A stretch of DNA of 64,000 nt from Betaproteobacteria bacterium (GTDB lineage Bacteria; Pseudomonadota; Gammaproteobacteria; Burkholderiales; WYBJ01): positions 47,048 through 111,047 of the forward strand of contig WHTS01000007.1 in the NCBI GenBank assembly GCA_009377585.1, given 5' to 3'. Within the stretch, counting starts at the first letter, position 1. Each line of letters begins with the position of its first letter. A program made the translations under genes and the position numbers. Below are positions 1 to 8,502 of this stretch, one piece after another. The notes under the pieces are model-generated. The model was given only the letters and a program-made list of their open reading frames with translations, searched no databases and was not told where the DNA came from.

Positions 1-102
1 CGCGCGGGCGTGCGCAACCGCCTGTTCGATCTCGTGCTGCGACTTCACGCCCACGGTCTTGAGGAATTTTCGGATGCTCATGTTGAAAGCGTCTTCGTTC
101 AT
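1..102 (-). CDS. DUF6494 family small protein (partial, C-terminus off window)
   Basis: The first 34 codons of a minus-strand gene run off the left edge. The translation begins MNEDAFNMSIRKFLKTVGV, which matches the start I remember for DUF6494, a family of short soluble proteins of unknown function. The ATG lies at 102-100. Only the N-terminus is visible, so nothing can be said about function. A dispersed palindromic repeat separates it from the end of pgi. Confidence 0.6.
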   Translation of the reverse strand, partial: MNEDAFNMSIRKFLKTVGVKSQHEIEQAVAHARA

Positions 103-153
103 GCAATGACCTCGTGTGTCTTATCGAGCGTTCCCCATTTCATGTCACGCTCG

Positions 154-239
154 TCCCTCACCCCCAACCCCTCCCCCGGGGGGAGAGGGGAGCGTCGCGT
201 CCGTACTGGACTGCCGTCCAATACGGAACGATCAATAGC
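154..239. repeat. Dispersed palindromic (REP-like) element, copy A
   Basis: A C-rich/G-rich palindrome (CTCCCCCGGGGGGAGAGGGG) is followed by about 45 nt ending in CGGAACGATCAATA. The same layout, a GGGAGAGGGG stem then a tail ending in TCAATA, recurs near 36.64-36.71 kb and, reversed, near 39.12-39.16 kb. It lies in the gap between the DUF6494 gene and the 3' end of pgi. No protein is predicted here. The stem could also act as a weak transcription barrier. Confidence 0.6.
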
Positions 240-247
240 AGCGAGAT

Positions 248-1891
248 TCATGTCCGGCTCGGGTGCGAAAGCATATGCCGGATGAGCGCCGAAGTCGACG
301 CATCGTGTGCGCCTTGCCGCGCCGGATCGGCTGCTTCGTCCAGTATGCGCTGGGCCAGCTGCTTGCCGAGCTCCACGCCCCACTGGTCGAAGGAATTGAT
401 GCCCCAGATCGTGCCTTGCACGTAGACCTTGTGCTCGTAGAGCGCGATCAATGCGCCCAGCGTATGCGGCGTGAGGCGATCGAACACGATCGAATTGGTC
501 GGCCGGTTGCCGGGAAACACCTTGTGCGGCAGCAAGTGCTCGAGCGCCTCGCCTTCGAGGCCCTGCTGCTGCAGCTCCGCGCGCACTTCGGCCTGCGTTT
601 TGCCGCGCATGAGCGCTTCGGTCTGGGCGATGAAATTCGCCAGCAGCAGCCGATGATGCTCGCCGATCGGGTTCTGACTATGGACCGGCGCGATGAAATC
701 GGCCGGCACCAGCGGCGTTCCCTGATGCAGCAGCTGGTAGAACGCGTGCTGGCCGTTGGTGCCGGGCTCTCCCCAGACGATCGGGCAGGTCGCGTAGTCG
801 ACCGCTTCGCCGTCGCGGTTGACCGACTTGCCGTTGCTTTCCATTTCCAGTTGCTGCAGGTACGCGGGAAAGCGCGCGAGGTACTGATCGTAGGGCAGTA
901 CGGCGTGCGACCGGGTGCCGAAGAAATTCGTGTACCACACGCCGAGCAGCGCCAGCGTCACCGGCATGTTCGATTCCAGGGGTGCTGCGCGGAAGTGTGC
1001 GTCCATGGCGTTGGCGCCGGCAAGCATCTGCTCGAATCGATCCATGCCGATCGCCAGCGCCAGCGACAAGCCGATCGCCGACCACAGCGAATAACGCCCG
1101 CCGACCCAGTCCCAGAATTCGAACACGCGCGCAGGGTCGATGCCGAAGCGCCCGGTGGCGGCCAGGTTGGTGGAGAGCGCGGCGAAGTGATGGCCGACGG
1201 CGGCGTCCGAACCGAGCTCGGCTACGAGCCAGGCGCGCGCCGAGGCTGCATTGGCCAGCGTCTCCTGGGTCGTGAAGGTTTTCGAGGCGACGATGACGAG
1301 CGTGCTATCGGCTTGCACGCGCTTCAACACTTCGGCCAGATGCGTGCCGTCGACGTTGGAGACGAAATAGGGCGTGATGCGCGGATGTCGGTACGGTGTC
1401 AGCGCTTCGGTGGCCATCAGCGGGCCCAGGTCGGAGCCGCCGATGCCGATGTTGATCACGGATCGGATCGGCTTGCCGGTATAGCCGGCGATCGATCCGC
1501 TGCGAATGCTGTCGCTGAAGCGGCGCATCGCCTCTCGCACCCGCAGCACCGCCGGCATCACGTCCTGGCCATCGAGCAGCATCGGCGTCGTGGCGCGCAA
1601 GGCGACGTGCAAGGCGGCTCGGCCCTCGGTGTCGTTGATGCGGCTGCCGTTGAACATTTTTTCGATCCAGCCCGGCACGTCTTGCTGCCTCGCAAGCGCA
1701 TGCAGCAACGGCATCGTTGCGTCGACGACCAGGTTCTTCGAGTAATCGAGCATGAGCCCTGCCCCTTGCAGGGTGTAGCGTTCGCTGCGCGGTGGCTCGG
1801 CGGCGAACAGTTCGCGCATGTGGACACCGTTGATGTCGGCGCGGTGCGCGGCGAGCGTTTTCCAGGCAGGCGATTCGGTCAGGCGTGACAT
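248..1891 (-). CDS. pgi: Glucose-6-phosphate isomerase
   Basis: Interconverts glucose 6-phosphate and fructose 6-phosphate in the cytoplasm, linking glycolysis, gluconeogenesis and glycogen synthesis. At 547 residues it has the usual length of bacterial Pgi. The family signature [14 protein letters not shown] lies near residue 270 and [13 protein letters not shown], with the active-site region, near residue 385. The start is the ATG at 1891-1889, preceded by GAGGT. That Shine-Dalgarno unit is part of a tandemly repeated segment, annotated separately. glgC and a GH57 enzyme a few kilobases away fit a carbon-storage neighbourhood. Long antisense open frames across the gene are by-products of GC-rich codon use. 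Confidence 0.97.
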   Translation of the reverse strand: MSRLTESPAWKTLAAHRADINGVHMRELFAAEPPRSERYTLQGAGLMLDYSKNLVVDATMPLLHALARQQDVPGWIEKMFNGSRINDTEGRAALHVALRATTPMLLDGQDVMPAVLRVREAMRRFSDSIRSGSIAGYTGKPIRSVINIGIGGSDLGPLMATEALTPYRHPRITPYFVSNVDGTHLAEVLKRVQADSTLVIVASKTFTTQETLANAASARAWLVAELGSDAAVGHHFAALSTNLAATGRFGIDPARVFEFWDWVGGRYSLWSAIGLSLALAIGMDRFEQMLAGANAMDAHFRAAPLESNMPVTLALLGVWYTNFFGTRSHAVLPYDQYLARFPAYLQQLEMESNGKSVNRDGEAVDYATCPIVWGEPGTNGQHAFYQLLHQGTPLVPADFIAPVHSQNPIGEHHRLLLANFIAQTEALMRGKTQAEVRAELQQQGLEGEALEHLLPHKVFPGNRPTNSIVFDRLTPHTLGALIALYEHKVYVQGTIWGINSFDQWGVELGKQLAQRILDEAADPARQGAHDASTSALIRHMLSHPSRT

Positions 1892-1937
1892 GGCTACCTC
1901 GTTCGGCCACCTCGTTCAAAGGCGGCCACCTCGTTCG
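1891..1937 (-). repeat. Triplicated Shine-Dalgarno unit upstream of pgi
   Basis: On the minus strand the 13-nt unit GAACGAGGTGGCC occurs three times before the pgi ATG: at 1904-1892 (with one change, GGTAGCC), 1917-1905 and 1937-1925, the last two separated by 7 nt. Each copy carries GAGGT, so two extra ribosome-binding cores lie upstream of the working one. This looks like a local tandem duplication. Confidence 0.7.
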
Positions 1938-2034
1938 CAGACGATCATTCTAGCCGGCCGGATGAAACGAACCGAACGAACGGGTCATGGCCGTCCGCAA
2001 CGATTTCCGGCATGGGGCGCAAAGTCCCCTGCGC

Positions 2035-2062
2035 AAATAAAAAGCCCCGTCGGGGACGGGGC
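2035..2062 (-). terminator. Rho-independent terminator after the phasin gene
   Basis: Read on the minus strand, the arms GCCCCGTC and GACGGGGC (2062-2055 and 2051-2044) enclose a 3-nt loop and are followed by TTTTTATT. It lies about 30 nt past the phasin stop codon, a classic intrinsic terminator. Confidence 0.85.
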
Positions 2063-2094
2063 CTGTGATTGCACGATCCGGGCGTGTCGAGAGC

Positions 2095-2634
2095 TCAGTG
2101 CGCTTTCTTCCTGGCGTTCTTCGCTACTTGCGCCGCGACTTGCGAGCCGTTGTTGACCGCGGCGTCCGTGGCCTGGCGCGCTACCTTGGCGAAGGTATCG
2201 TAGGCGCTATTGGCCATGACCAGCGCGGACTTGAAAGCGGCGAAGGCGGGTTCCGAGCCGGCCGGGGCGGCCTTGGCCGCCTTGTCCAGCGCCGCGATGA
2301 GCTCTTCGTTCACCTGCGTCAGCCGCGCTTCCACCAGCTTGTTGAGCTCGGTTTGCGCCTGCGTGGCAACCTCGTACACGCTGCGCGAATAGGCGAGTGC
2401 CTTGTCGATACCAGGCTGCGCGTCGCTCGATTGCAGCGCGACGAGATCCTGGACGTTCTTCGCTTCGGTCAGCGCCTTGGCCTTGCGCAGGCTTTCGTCC
2501 AGCGCCGCCTTGGCGGTCTTGAGATTCAGATCGATGAGACGCTCGGTGCTTTGCAACGTGATGTTGGCAACGCTCAGAGCCGCTTCCATGCTCGACTTGC
2601 CCAGCTGCATGAAACGTTCGGGTGCTTGCTCCAT
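2095..2634 (-). CDS. phaP: Phasin family protein (polyhydroxyalkanoate granule coat)
   Basis: A 179-residue protein, almost entirely alpha-helical and amphipathic, rich in Ala, Lys and Glu, with no signal peptide. The body matches the Phasin_2 pattern I recognise (ERLIDLNLKTAKAALDES near residue 32, then long heptad-like helices). The C-terminus is a Lys/Arg-rich tail (KNARKKAH), typical of beta-proteobacterial phasins. Phasins coat PHA granules and control their number and size. The neighbouring ketothiolase supports a PHA role. Its own terminator follows, so it is probably transcribed alone. Confidence 0.9.
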   Translation of the reverse strand: MEQAPERFMQLGKSSMEAALSVANITLQSTERLIDLNLKTAKAALDESLRKAKALTEAKNVQDLVALQSSDAQPGIDKALAYSRSVYEVATQAQTELNKLVEARLTQVNEELIAALDKAAKAAPAGSEPAFAAFKSALVMANSAYDTFAKVARQATDAAVNNGSQVAAQVAKNARKKAH

Positions 2635-2761
2635 GATGGCCCTCTATTTGGCTGATATTGATGCAGTGCAACAAACGCGAGTCTAGAGGGGCTGTCACGA
2701 CCTTGTCAAGCGATATTTCTGTGCTGCAGCATCCAGCAGCGGAGCGAACTTGGACGCGCGC

Positions 2762-3952
2762 TTACCGGGCCCGTTCGAATACCGCGGCGATGCCTTGCCC
2801 ACCGCCGATGCACATGGTCACCAGCGCATAACGCCCGCCCGTACGCTGCAGCTCGTAAAGCGCCTTGACCGTCAGGATGCAGCCGGTGGCGCCGATCGGA
2901 TGGCCCAGGGCGACGGCTCCGCCGTTGGGGTTGGTCTTGGCGCCCGGCAGCTTCAGGTCGCTTGCCACCGCGAGCGCCTGGACCGCGAAGGCTTCGTTGG
3001 ACTCGACCACGTCGATGTCGTCGATGCCGAGCCTGGCCTCGGCGAGTGCCCGGGTGCAGGCGGGGACCGGTCCGATGCCCATGTACTTCGGATCGACGCC
3101 GGCGATGCTATAGGACATCAGGCGTGCCAGCGGCTTCAACCCGCTGGCCTTTGCCTTCTCGGCCGCCATCAGCACCACCGCGGCAGCGCCGTCGTTGATG
3201 CCCGAGGCGTTGCCCGCGGTGACCGATCCTTCCTTCTTGAAGGCGGCGCGCAATTTCGCCATCCCTTCGAGGCTGGCATCGGCTCGCGGATGCTCGTCGC
3301 GATCCACCACGATGCTGCCCCTGCGCGTCTTGATCTCCACCGGGACGATCTGCTCCTTGAAGCGCCCGGATTCGATCGCATGGATGGCGCGCCGGTGGCT
3401 TTCCACCGCGAACGCATCCTGTTCCTCGCGCGAGATGTTCCATTTCTCGGCGATGTTCTCCGCGGTGATGCCCATGTGCACGGTATCGAACGGATCGGTC
3501 AGCGCGCCGACCATCATGTCGACGACGCCGCCGTCGGCCATGCGTTGGCCCCAGCGCAGAGTCGGCAGCAGATAGCCGCCGCGACTCATCGACTCGACGC
3601 CGCCCGCGACCGCCGTATCGCAATCACCCGCTGCGATGCTCTGCGCGGCGCTGACGACCGCTTGCAGGCCGCTGCCGCATAGCCGATTGAGCGTGAGCGC
3701 AACCGTTTCCTGCCCGAGCCCCCCTTGGAGCGCGGCCACCCGCGACAGGTACATGTCCTTGGGCTCGGTATGGATCACGTTCCCGAACACCAGCTGGCCG
3801 ACTTCTTCCGGCACAACTTTCGATCGCTTGACGGCTTCACGCACCACGGTCGCAGCCAGCTCCGTGGGCGCAACATCCTTCAACGCGCCGCCGTAGTCTC
3901 CGATCGCGGTGCGTGCGCCGCTCACTACCACCACTTCGCGTTTGCCGTCCAT
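2762..3952 (-). CDS. bktB: Beta-ketothiolase (acetyl-CoA C-acyltransferase, BktB type)
   Basis: Thiolase of 396 residues that condenses or cleaves acyl-CoA with acetyl-CoA, feeding beta-oxidation or PHA monomer supply. The nucleophilic Cys lies in LNRLCGSGLQAV near residue 90, NEAFAVQ near residue 317, the catalytic His in GHPIGATG near 350, and the second Cys in CIGGGQGIA near 381. The sequence closely follows Cupriavidus BktB as I remember it (VVVSGARTAIG, FGNVIHTEP). The chosen ATG (3952-3950) has AAAGGAG 7 nt upstream. An open extension of 23 codons upstream lacks such a site. The phasin gene lies immediately downstream. Confidence 0.9.
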   Translation of the reverse strand: MDGKREVVVVSGARTAIGDYGGALKDVAPTELAATVVREAVKRSKVVPEEVGQLVFGNVIHTEPKDMYLSRVAALQGGLGQETVALTLNRLCGSGLQAVVSAAQSIAAGDCDTAVAGGVESMSRGGYLLPTLRWGQRMADGGVVDMMVGALTDPFDTVHMGITAENIAEKWNISREEQDAFAVESHRRAIHAIESGRFKEQIVPVEIKTRRGSIVVDRDEHPRADASLEGMAKLRAAFKKEGSVTAGNASGINDGAAAVVLMAAEKAKASGLKPLARLMSYSIAGVDPKYMGIGPVPACTRALAEARLGIDDIDVVESNEAFAVQALAVASDLKLPGAKTNPNGGAVALGHPIGATGCILTVKALYELQRTGGRYALVTMCIGGGQGIAAVFERAR

Positions 3953-4057
3953 GATGCTCCTTTTCGCTCGCCGCCTCGGCCGGCACATTATAGTCCTCGG
4001 TGTAGCGTATCGACCCGCCACGCAGCTGCGACTGCCATCCCGGCTCTGAGCGATCGG

Positions 4058-4891
4058 TCAAGAGAAAAGCGCGCGACATTGCTCGGCGGTGAAGAGGTAC
4101 AGCTGGCCGCAGAACTCGCATCTCACCTCCATCCGGCCGCGCTCGGCGAGCACTTCCTCGACTTCGCTGCGCCCAAGGCCGGTCAGCATGTTCTGCACGC
4201 GTTGGATCGAGCAGGAACAGGCGAAGCGCAACGCTCGCCCGTCGAACACGCGCACATCGTCCTGCGGGAACAGCCGGTGCAAGAGCGTCGGGACGGGCAG
4301 CTCGTGCAGCTCTTTCGCGCTCACGGTGCCCGCGAAATGTTGCACCCGGTTCCAATCGTCGGGGTCGGCGTCGGTACGGTCCGGGATACGCTGCAGCAGC
4401 AGACCGACCGCGGCTTCCGTATCGGCGTGCAGCAGCATGCGCGTTTCGAGTTGCTCGGATCGGCGCATGTAATCTTCGAGCGCTTGCGCCAGCGAATTGC
4501 TTTCCATCGGCACGATACCTTGGTACCTCGCGCCGCCGTTGCCGCCCAGCGTGATGACGCAGCGCCCGGTGCCGATCAGCTCGTTCAAGGGTGCTGCCGG
4601 GATCGGGTCGCTCCAGCGCGCGGTTCCGCGCAATCCGTAATCGCTGGAGCATTCGGCGAGCAGCAATTGGAGCGCGCCATCGCCTTGCATCTGCAGCAGC
4701 AGGCTGCCGTGCGTGCGCTTGAGCGTCGAAGCGAGCAGGGCCGCCGCAGCCAAGCCTTCGCCGAGCAACGATTCCACCACGCCCGGATAGGCGCGCAGCG
4801 TGCGCATGAAACGCCATGCCGCATCGAGCTGGACGATCGCGCCGCGTACCGCGACGTGCTCGAACATGAATCCGTGCAGGAAATCGCTCAC
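4058..4891 (-). CDS. hslO: Redox-regulated molecular chaperone Hsp33
   Basis: A 277-residue cytoplasmic holdase, activated by oxidation plus unfolding, that protects proteins during oxidative stress. The C-terminal zinc switch is complete: FACSCS near residue 230 gives CXC, and CEFC near residue 262 gives CX2C. The N-terminal domain shows the usual LLAECSSDYGLRGTARW region and GGNGGARYQGIVP. Length is normal for the family. It ends about 100 nt upstream of bktB. A 73-codon minus-strand frame overlaps its start by ATGA but is not convincing as a gene. Confidence 0.95.
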   Translation of the reverse strand: MSDFLHGFMFEHVAVRGAIVQLDAAWRFMRTLRAYPGVVESLLGEGLAAAALLASTLKRTHGSLLLQMQGDGALQLLLAECSSDYGLRGTARWSDPIPAAPLNELIGTGRCVITLGGNGGARYQGIVPMESNSLAQALEDYMRRSEQLETRMLLHADTEAAVGLLLQRIPDRTDADPDDWNRVQHFAGTVSAKELHELPVPTLLHRLFPQDDVRVFDGRALRFACSCSIQRVQNMLTGLGRSEVEEVLAERGRMEVRCEFCGQLYLFTAEQCRALFS

Positions 4892-5184
4892 GGCATTGAC
4901 GCCAAGCGGCAGTGAACGATGCGAACGGCGAGCGACAGCGCTGAGCGCGCGTCAGATGCTGCACGCTCAGCGCCGAGGGGCAGCGCGCCTCGCACCGCAA
5001 GCTCCTCACGCGCAGCGACAACCGCGCCCAGTGTCGTGCGGGCAAGCGGTTGCGCATCCGCCGGCGCGATCGGGCGCGGATTGACTTTGTTGCAGTGCTC
5101 GTGTCTCATAGGCCGCGACGAATTATAGGACGCGTCGCCGCGACGCCCAGTCCTGCCCCTCCGCAACGAATTCCACGTCGAACC

Positions 5185-6507
5185 ATGACGCCAGGCGCGC
5201 CGCCTTCGAGACCCGTACCGCAGTCGCCGATCGATCGCGGCGAGCGTTACGTAAGCCGCCTCACCAAGAACACGTACGCTCTCATCCTGGCCGGTGGCCG
5301 CGGCAGCCGGCTGCTGGGCCTGACCGACTGGCGCGCCAAGCCTGCCGTGCCGTTCGGCGGCAAGTTCCGCATCATCGATTTTCCGCTCTCGAACTGTGTC
5401 AACTCGGGCATTCGCCGCATCGGCGTGGCGACCCAGTACAAGGCGCAGAGCCTGATCCAGCATATCCAGCGCGGGTGGAGCTTTCTCGACGGGCGCATGA
5501 AGGAGTTCGTCGATATCCTGCCCGCGCAGCAACGCATCGTGGAAGCCTGGTACAAGGGCACCGCGGATGCCGTGTTCCAGAACCTCGACGTCCTGCGCGA
5601 TTACGATCCGCAGTACATGCTGATCCTCGCCGGCGATCACGTGTACAAGATGGACTACGGGCGCATGCTCGCCTATCACGAGCAGACCGCGGCCGATGTG
5701 ACGGTGGGCTGCATCGAGGTGACGGCGGAAGATGCACGCGCGTTCGGCGTCATGGGGGTCGACGAGAACGATCGCGTGGTCTCCTTCGTCGAGAAGCCTC
5801 CCCAGCCGCCGTGCGTACCCGGCAAGCCGGGTGTGGCGCTCGCCAGCATGGGCATCTACGTATTCAGCACCCGGTTCCTGTTCGAGCAGCTCATTCGCGA
5901 CGCCGACGAACCGGGCTCGCAGCACGATTTCGGCAAGGACCTCATTCCGCACCTGGTGCCACGCTACCGCGTCTACGCGCATCGCTTCGGCGACTCCTGC
6001 GTGGGGAGCGAGAACGGCACGCCGTACTGGCGCGACGTCGGCACCGTCGACGCCTACTGGGAAGCCAACATGGAATTGACGCGCGTGACGCCCGCGCTCA
6101 ATCTCTACGACGACGTATGGCCCATCTGGACCCATCAGGAGCAGCTGCCGCCGGCCAAGTTCGTATTCGACGACGACGACGGCCGCCGCGGCATGGCGAT
6201 CGATTCGCTCGTATCCGGCGGCGACATCATCAGCGGCGGCACTGTGCGCCGTTCGCTGCTGTTCTCCAACGTGCGCGTCGACAACCGAGCCGTCATCGAA
6301 GATTGCGTCGTGCTGCCCGACGTGACGGTCGGAGCCGGCGTGGTATTGCGCAAGGTCGTGGTCGACAAGCGCTGCATCATTCCCGACGGCATGCAGATCG
6401 GCGTCGATGTGCAAGCCGACCGCGCCAGGAACTTCTTCGTCACTGAGCGGGGCGTTACGCTGGTCACTGCGGACAAGCTCGGCCAGCAGACGCATGTCAC
6501 GCGCTGA
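5185..6507 (+). CDS. glgC: Glucose-1-phosphate adenylyltransferase (ADP-glucose pyrophosphorylase)
   Basis: Makes ADP-glucose from ATP and glucose 1-phosphate, the committed step of bacterial glycogen synthesis. The nucleotidyl-transfer loop [19 protein letters not shown] begins about 33 residues in, followed by [25 protein letters not shown] and the sugar-binding SFVEKP lie mid-protein. A left-handed beta-helix with V/I hexads occupies the last 100 residues. From the ATG at 5185 it is 440 residues, slightly longer than usual (about 425) because of a Pro-rich leader. A GTG at about 5250 is an alternative start. An inverted repeat and then a GH57 glycosidase follow on the same strand. Confidence 0.93.
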   Translation: MTPGAPPSRPVPQSPIDRGERYVSRLTKNTYALILAGGRGSRLLGLTDWRAKPAVPFGGKFRIIDFPLSNCVNSGIRRIGVATQYKAQSLIQHIQRGWSFLDGRMKEFVDILPAQQRIVEAWYKGTADAVFQNLDVLRDYDPQYMLILAGDHVYKMDYGRMLAYHEQTAADVTVGCIEVTAEDARAFGVMGVDENDRVVSFVEKPPQPPCVPGKPGVALASMGIYVFSTRFLFEQLIRDADEPGSQHDFGKDLIPHLVPRYRVYAHRFGDSCVGSENGTPYWRDVGTVDAYWEANMELTRVTPALNLYDDVWPIWTHQEQLPPAKFVFDDDDGRRGMAIDSLVSGGDIISGGTVRRSLLFSNVRVDNRAVIEDCVVLPDVTVGAGVVLRKVVVDKRCIIPDGMQIGVDVQADRARNFFVTERGVTLVTADKLGQQTHVTR

Positions 6508-6516
6508 GCCCGGCTT

Positions 6517-6568
6517 GCCCGGATATTTCACCAGGCCGGCCCGAAGCGTAACCAATAAATATCCGGGC
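6517..6568. repeat. 12-bp perfect inverted repeat between glgC and the GH57 gene
   Basis: GCCCGGATATTT (6517-6528) is exactly complementary to AAATATCCGGGC (6557-6568), with 28 nt between. It starts 10 nt after the glgC stop and ends 24 nt before the GH57 GTG. It could be a stem attenuating readthrough or a protein-binding palindrome. There is no U-tract, so it is not a clear terminator. Confidence 0.7.
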
Positions 6569-6591
6569 CAGACGGCCGGTTTCGTGCTGCC

Positions 6592-8265
6592 GTGAGCCGA
6601 CCGCTCGACCTGGTGCTGCTGTGGCACATGCACCAGCCCGATTATCGCGACCCCGCCAGCGGCGAGTTCCTGTTCCCGTGGGTGTATCTGCATGCGCTCA
6701 AGGACTACTCCGACATGGCGTGGCACCTCGAGCAGCGCACGGGCATGCATGCAACCGTCAACCTGGTGCCGGTTCTGCTGGATCAGATCGAAGATTACGC
6801 GCGCCAGTTCGAGAGCCGCGAGTTGCGCGATCCGCTCCTGCGGCTGCTCGTGCATGCCGATCCCGATCGCATGGACGAGACCGAGCGCGCGCTGGTGCTC
6901 GAGAGCTGTTTTCGCAGCAACCACGCTCGCATGATCGAGCCCTTTCCGGCCTATCGTGCCCTGCACGCGCTTTACCTGCAGTGCGAGGAGGGCGGAGACG
7001 CTTCATGCAGCTACCTGTCGGGCCAGTACCTCGCCGACCTGCTGACGTGGTATCACCTCGCGTGGACCGGCGAGTCGGTACGCAGGGAACACGCGCTCGT
7101 TGTGCAGCTCATGACGAAGGGATCGGAATTTTCGGCTGCGGACCGCGCGGCTCTGCTCGATCTGATCGGCCGCGTCGTGCGCGGTATCGTTCCGCGCTTT
7201 CGCGCGCTCGCGGCGAGCGGACGGGTCGAGCTCACCACTACGCCGCAGCAGCATCCGCTGGCGCCCTTGCTGCTCGATCTTGCCAGCGCGCGCCAGGCCG
7301 AACCGGGCATCGAGCTGCCGCATGAATTGTCGTATCCGGGCGGGCGCAGCCGGGTCGCAGCGCATCTCGGCTCCGCCATGACGAGCCACGAAGCGCGTTT
7401 CGGTGCGCGGCCCAAGGGCGTGTGGCCGGCCGAAGGCGCGCTATCGGATGCCTTCGTCGAAATGCTGACCGGCACGGCTTGTGCGTGGGCTGCGAGCAGC
7501 GAGACGGTGGCTGCGAACTCGTTGCGTTCGCTCGGGCGCGCCGCCGACGACAAGAACCGATTCCTGTACCGGCCGTACCAGACGAGCGGTCTCATGCTGC
7601 TGTTTCGCGACGACCGCTTGTCCGATCTGATCGGGTTCGAATACGCGAAATGGCATGGCAAGGACGCATCCAGCCATTTCGTCTCCGAGCTCGAAACGAT
7701 CGCACGCGATGCGGCCGAAGGCGACGTGCCCTTGGTGAGCGTGATGCTCGACGGCGAGAACGCCTGGGAGTACTACCCGTACAACGGCTTTTACTTCCTG
7801 CAGGATCTTTATGGCGCGCTCGAGTCGCATGCATCGATCCGCACGCGGTTGCCGGTGCAGTGCCTGGAGCGCGTGCGCGAGCCGCTCGAACGCATCGTTG
7901 CCGGCAGCTGGGTCTACGGCACCTTCTCGACCTGGATCGGCTCGCACGACAAGAACCGCGCGTGGGGTCTTCTGTGCGCGGCCAAGCGCAGCTTCGACCT
8001 CGTGTCGGCGAGCGGGCGGCTCACGCCCTCCGAGCTGGCTGCGGCCGAGCGCCGGCTCGCCGTGTGCGAAGCCTCCGACTGGTTCTGGTGGTTCGGCGAC
8101 TACAACCCGGCGCATGCGGTGGCGAGCTTCGATCGGCTTTTCCGGCGCAATCTGACCGAGCTCTATCGATTGCTCGAATTGCAACCTCCGGCCGAGTTGT
8201 TGCAGCCGATCAGTCACGGCGGTGGCGAACCCGAGGCCGGCGGCGCCATGCGGCGGGCGACATGA
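6592..8265 (+). CDS. Glycoside hydrolase family 57 protein (alpha-amylase/glucanotransferase-like)
   Basis: A 557-residue cytoplasmic enzyme of the GH57 clan, which acts on alpha-1,4 or alpha-1,6 glucans. GH57 marks: LLWHMHQPDYR at the N-terminus, WPAEGALSD near residue 278 with the probable catalytic Glu, LDGENAWEYYPYNG near residue 385, and a WIGSHDKNRAW stretch typical of the family. It starts at a GTG (6592) and lies 84 nt behind glgC, so glycogen synthesis or remodelling is the likely role. The exact specificity (amylase, branching enzyme or 4-alpha-glucanotransferase) cannot be told from sequence alone. Confidence 0.88.
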   Translation: MSRPLDLVLLWHMHQPDYRDPASGEFLFPWVYLHALKDYSDMAWHLEQRTGMHATVNLVPVLLDQIEDYARQFESRELRDPLLRLLVHADPDRMDETERALVLESCFRSNHARMIEPFPAYRALHALYLQCEEGGDASCSYLSGQYLADLLTWYHLAWTGESVRREHALVVQLMTKGSEFSAADRAALLDLIGRVVRGIVPRFRALAASGRVELTTTPQQHPLAPLLLDLASARQAEPGIELPHELSYPGGRSRVAAHLGSAMTSHEARFGARPKGVWPAEGALSDAFVEMLTGTACAWAASSETVAANSLRSLGRAADDKNRFLYRPYQTSGLMLLFRDDRLSDLIGFEYAKWHGKDASSHFVSELETIARDAAEGDVPLVSVMLDGENAWEYYPYNGFYFLQDLYGALESHASIRTRLPVQCLERVREPLERIVAGSWVYGTFSTWIGSHDKNRAWGLLCAAKRSFDLVSASGRLTPSELAAAERRLAVCEASDWFWWFGDYNPAHAVASFDRLFRRNLTELYRLLELQPPAELLQPISHGGGEPEAGGAMRRAT

Positions 8266-8434
8266 GCTTCCCGGGCGAGGGGGGCGACATGAGACTCCCG
8301 GGCGAGGGGCCCCACAAAGTGGGGATCGACCGCAAGTCGAGTGGCGCCAGGCGCCGCTGCTCCGGCGGTTCAGTTCGCTCGACGGTTCATGAGGCGCCCC
8401 GCTTGCGGGGATCGACCGCAAAGCGAATGGCGCC
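8255..8434. repeat. Two sets of imperfect direct repeats after the GH57 gene
   Basis: The GH57 stop lies inside a 26-nt unit (8255-8280, GGGCGACATGAGCTTCCCGG...) repeated at 8281-8307. A related piece, CGACATGAGCTTCCCG, reappears at 8487-8502. A second unit, CCCC-loop-GGGGATCGACCGCAA then GGCGCC, occurs at 8310-8347 and 8397-8434. Each of these copies can form a small CCCC/GGGG hairpin. The stretch between GH57 and the convergent glycosyltransferase contains no other feature I can support. Confidence 0.6.
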
Positions 8435-8502
8435 GGCGGCCGACGCCTTGGCGGATTGCCTGCGCTGTGCGTTCGGAGGACGCGCGACATGAGCTTCCCG
8501 CC

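Noticed and set aside
263..1888. A 541-codon open frame antisense to pgi
   Set aside because: It mirrors the GC-rich codon pattern of pgi, has an Arg/His-rich product without recognisable domains, and pgi is certain on the other strand.
4888..5109. A 73-codon minus-strand frame overlapping the hslO start by ATGA
   Set aside because: The overlap is tempting, but there is no ribosome-binding site, no recognised homology and a biased Ala/Arg composition. It was left out of the gene list.
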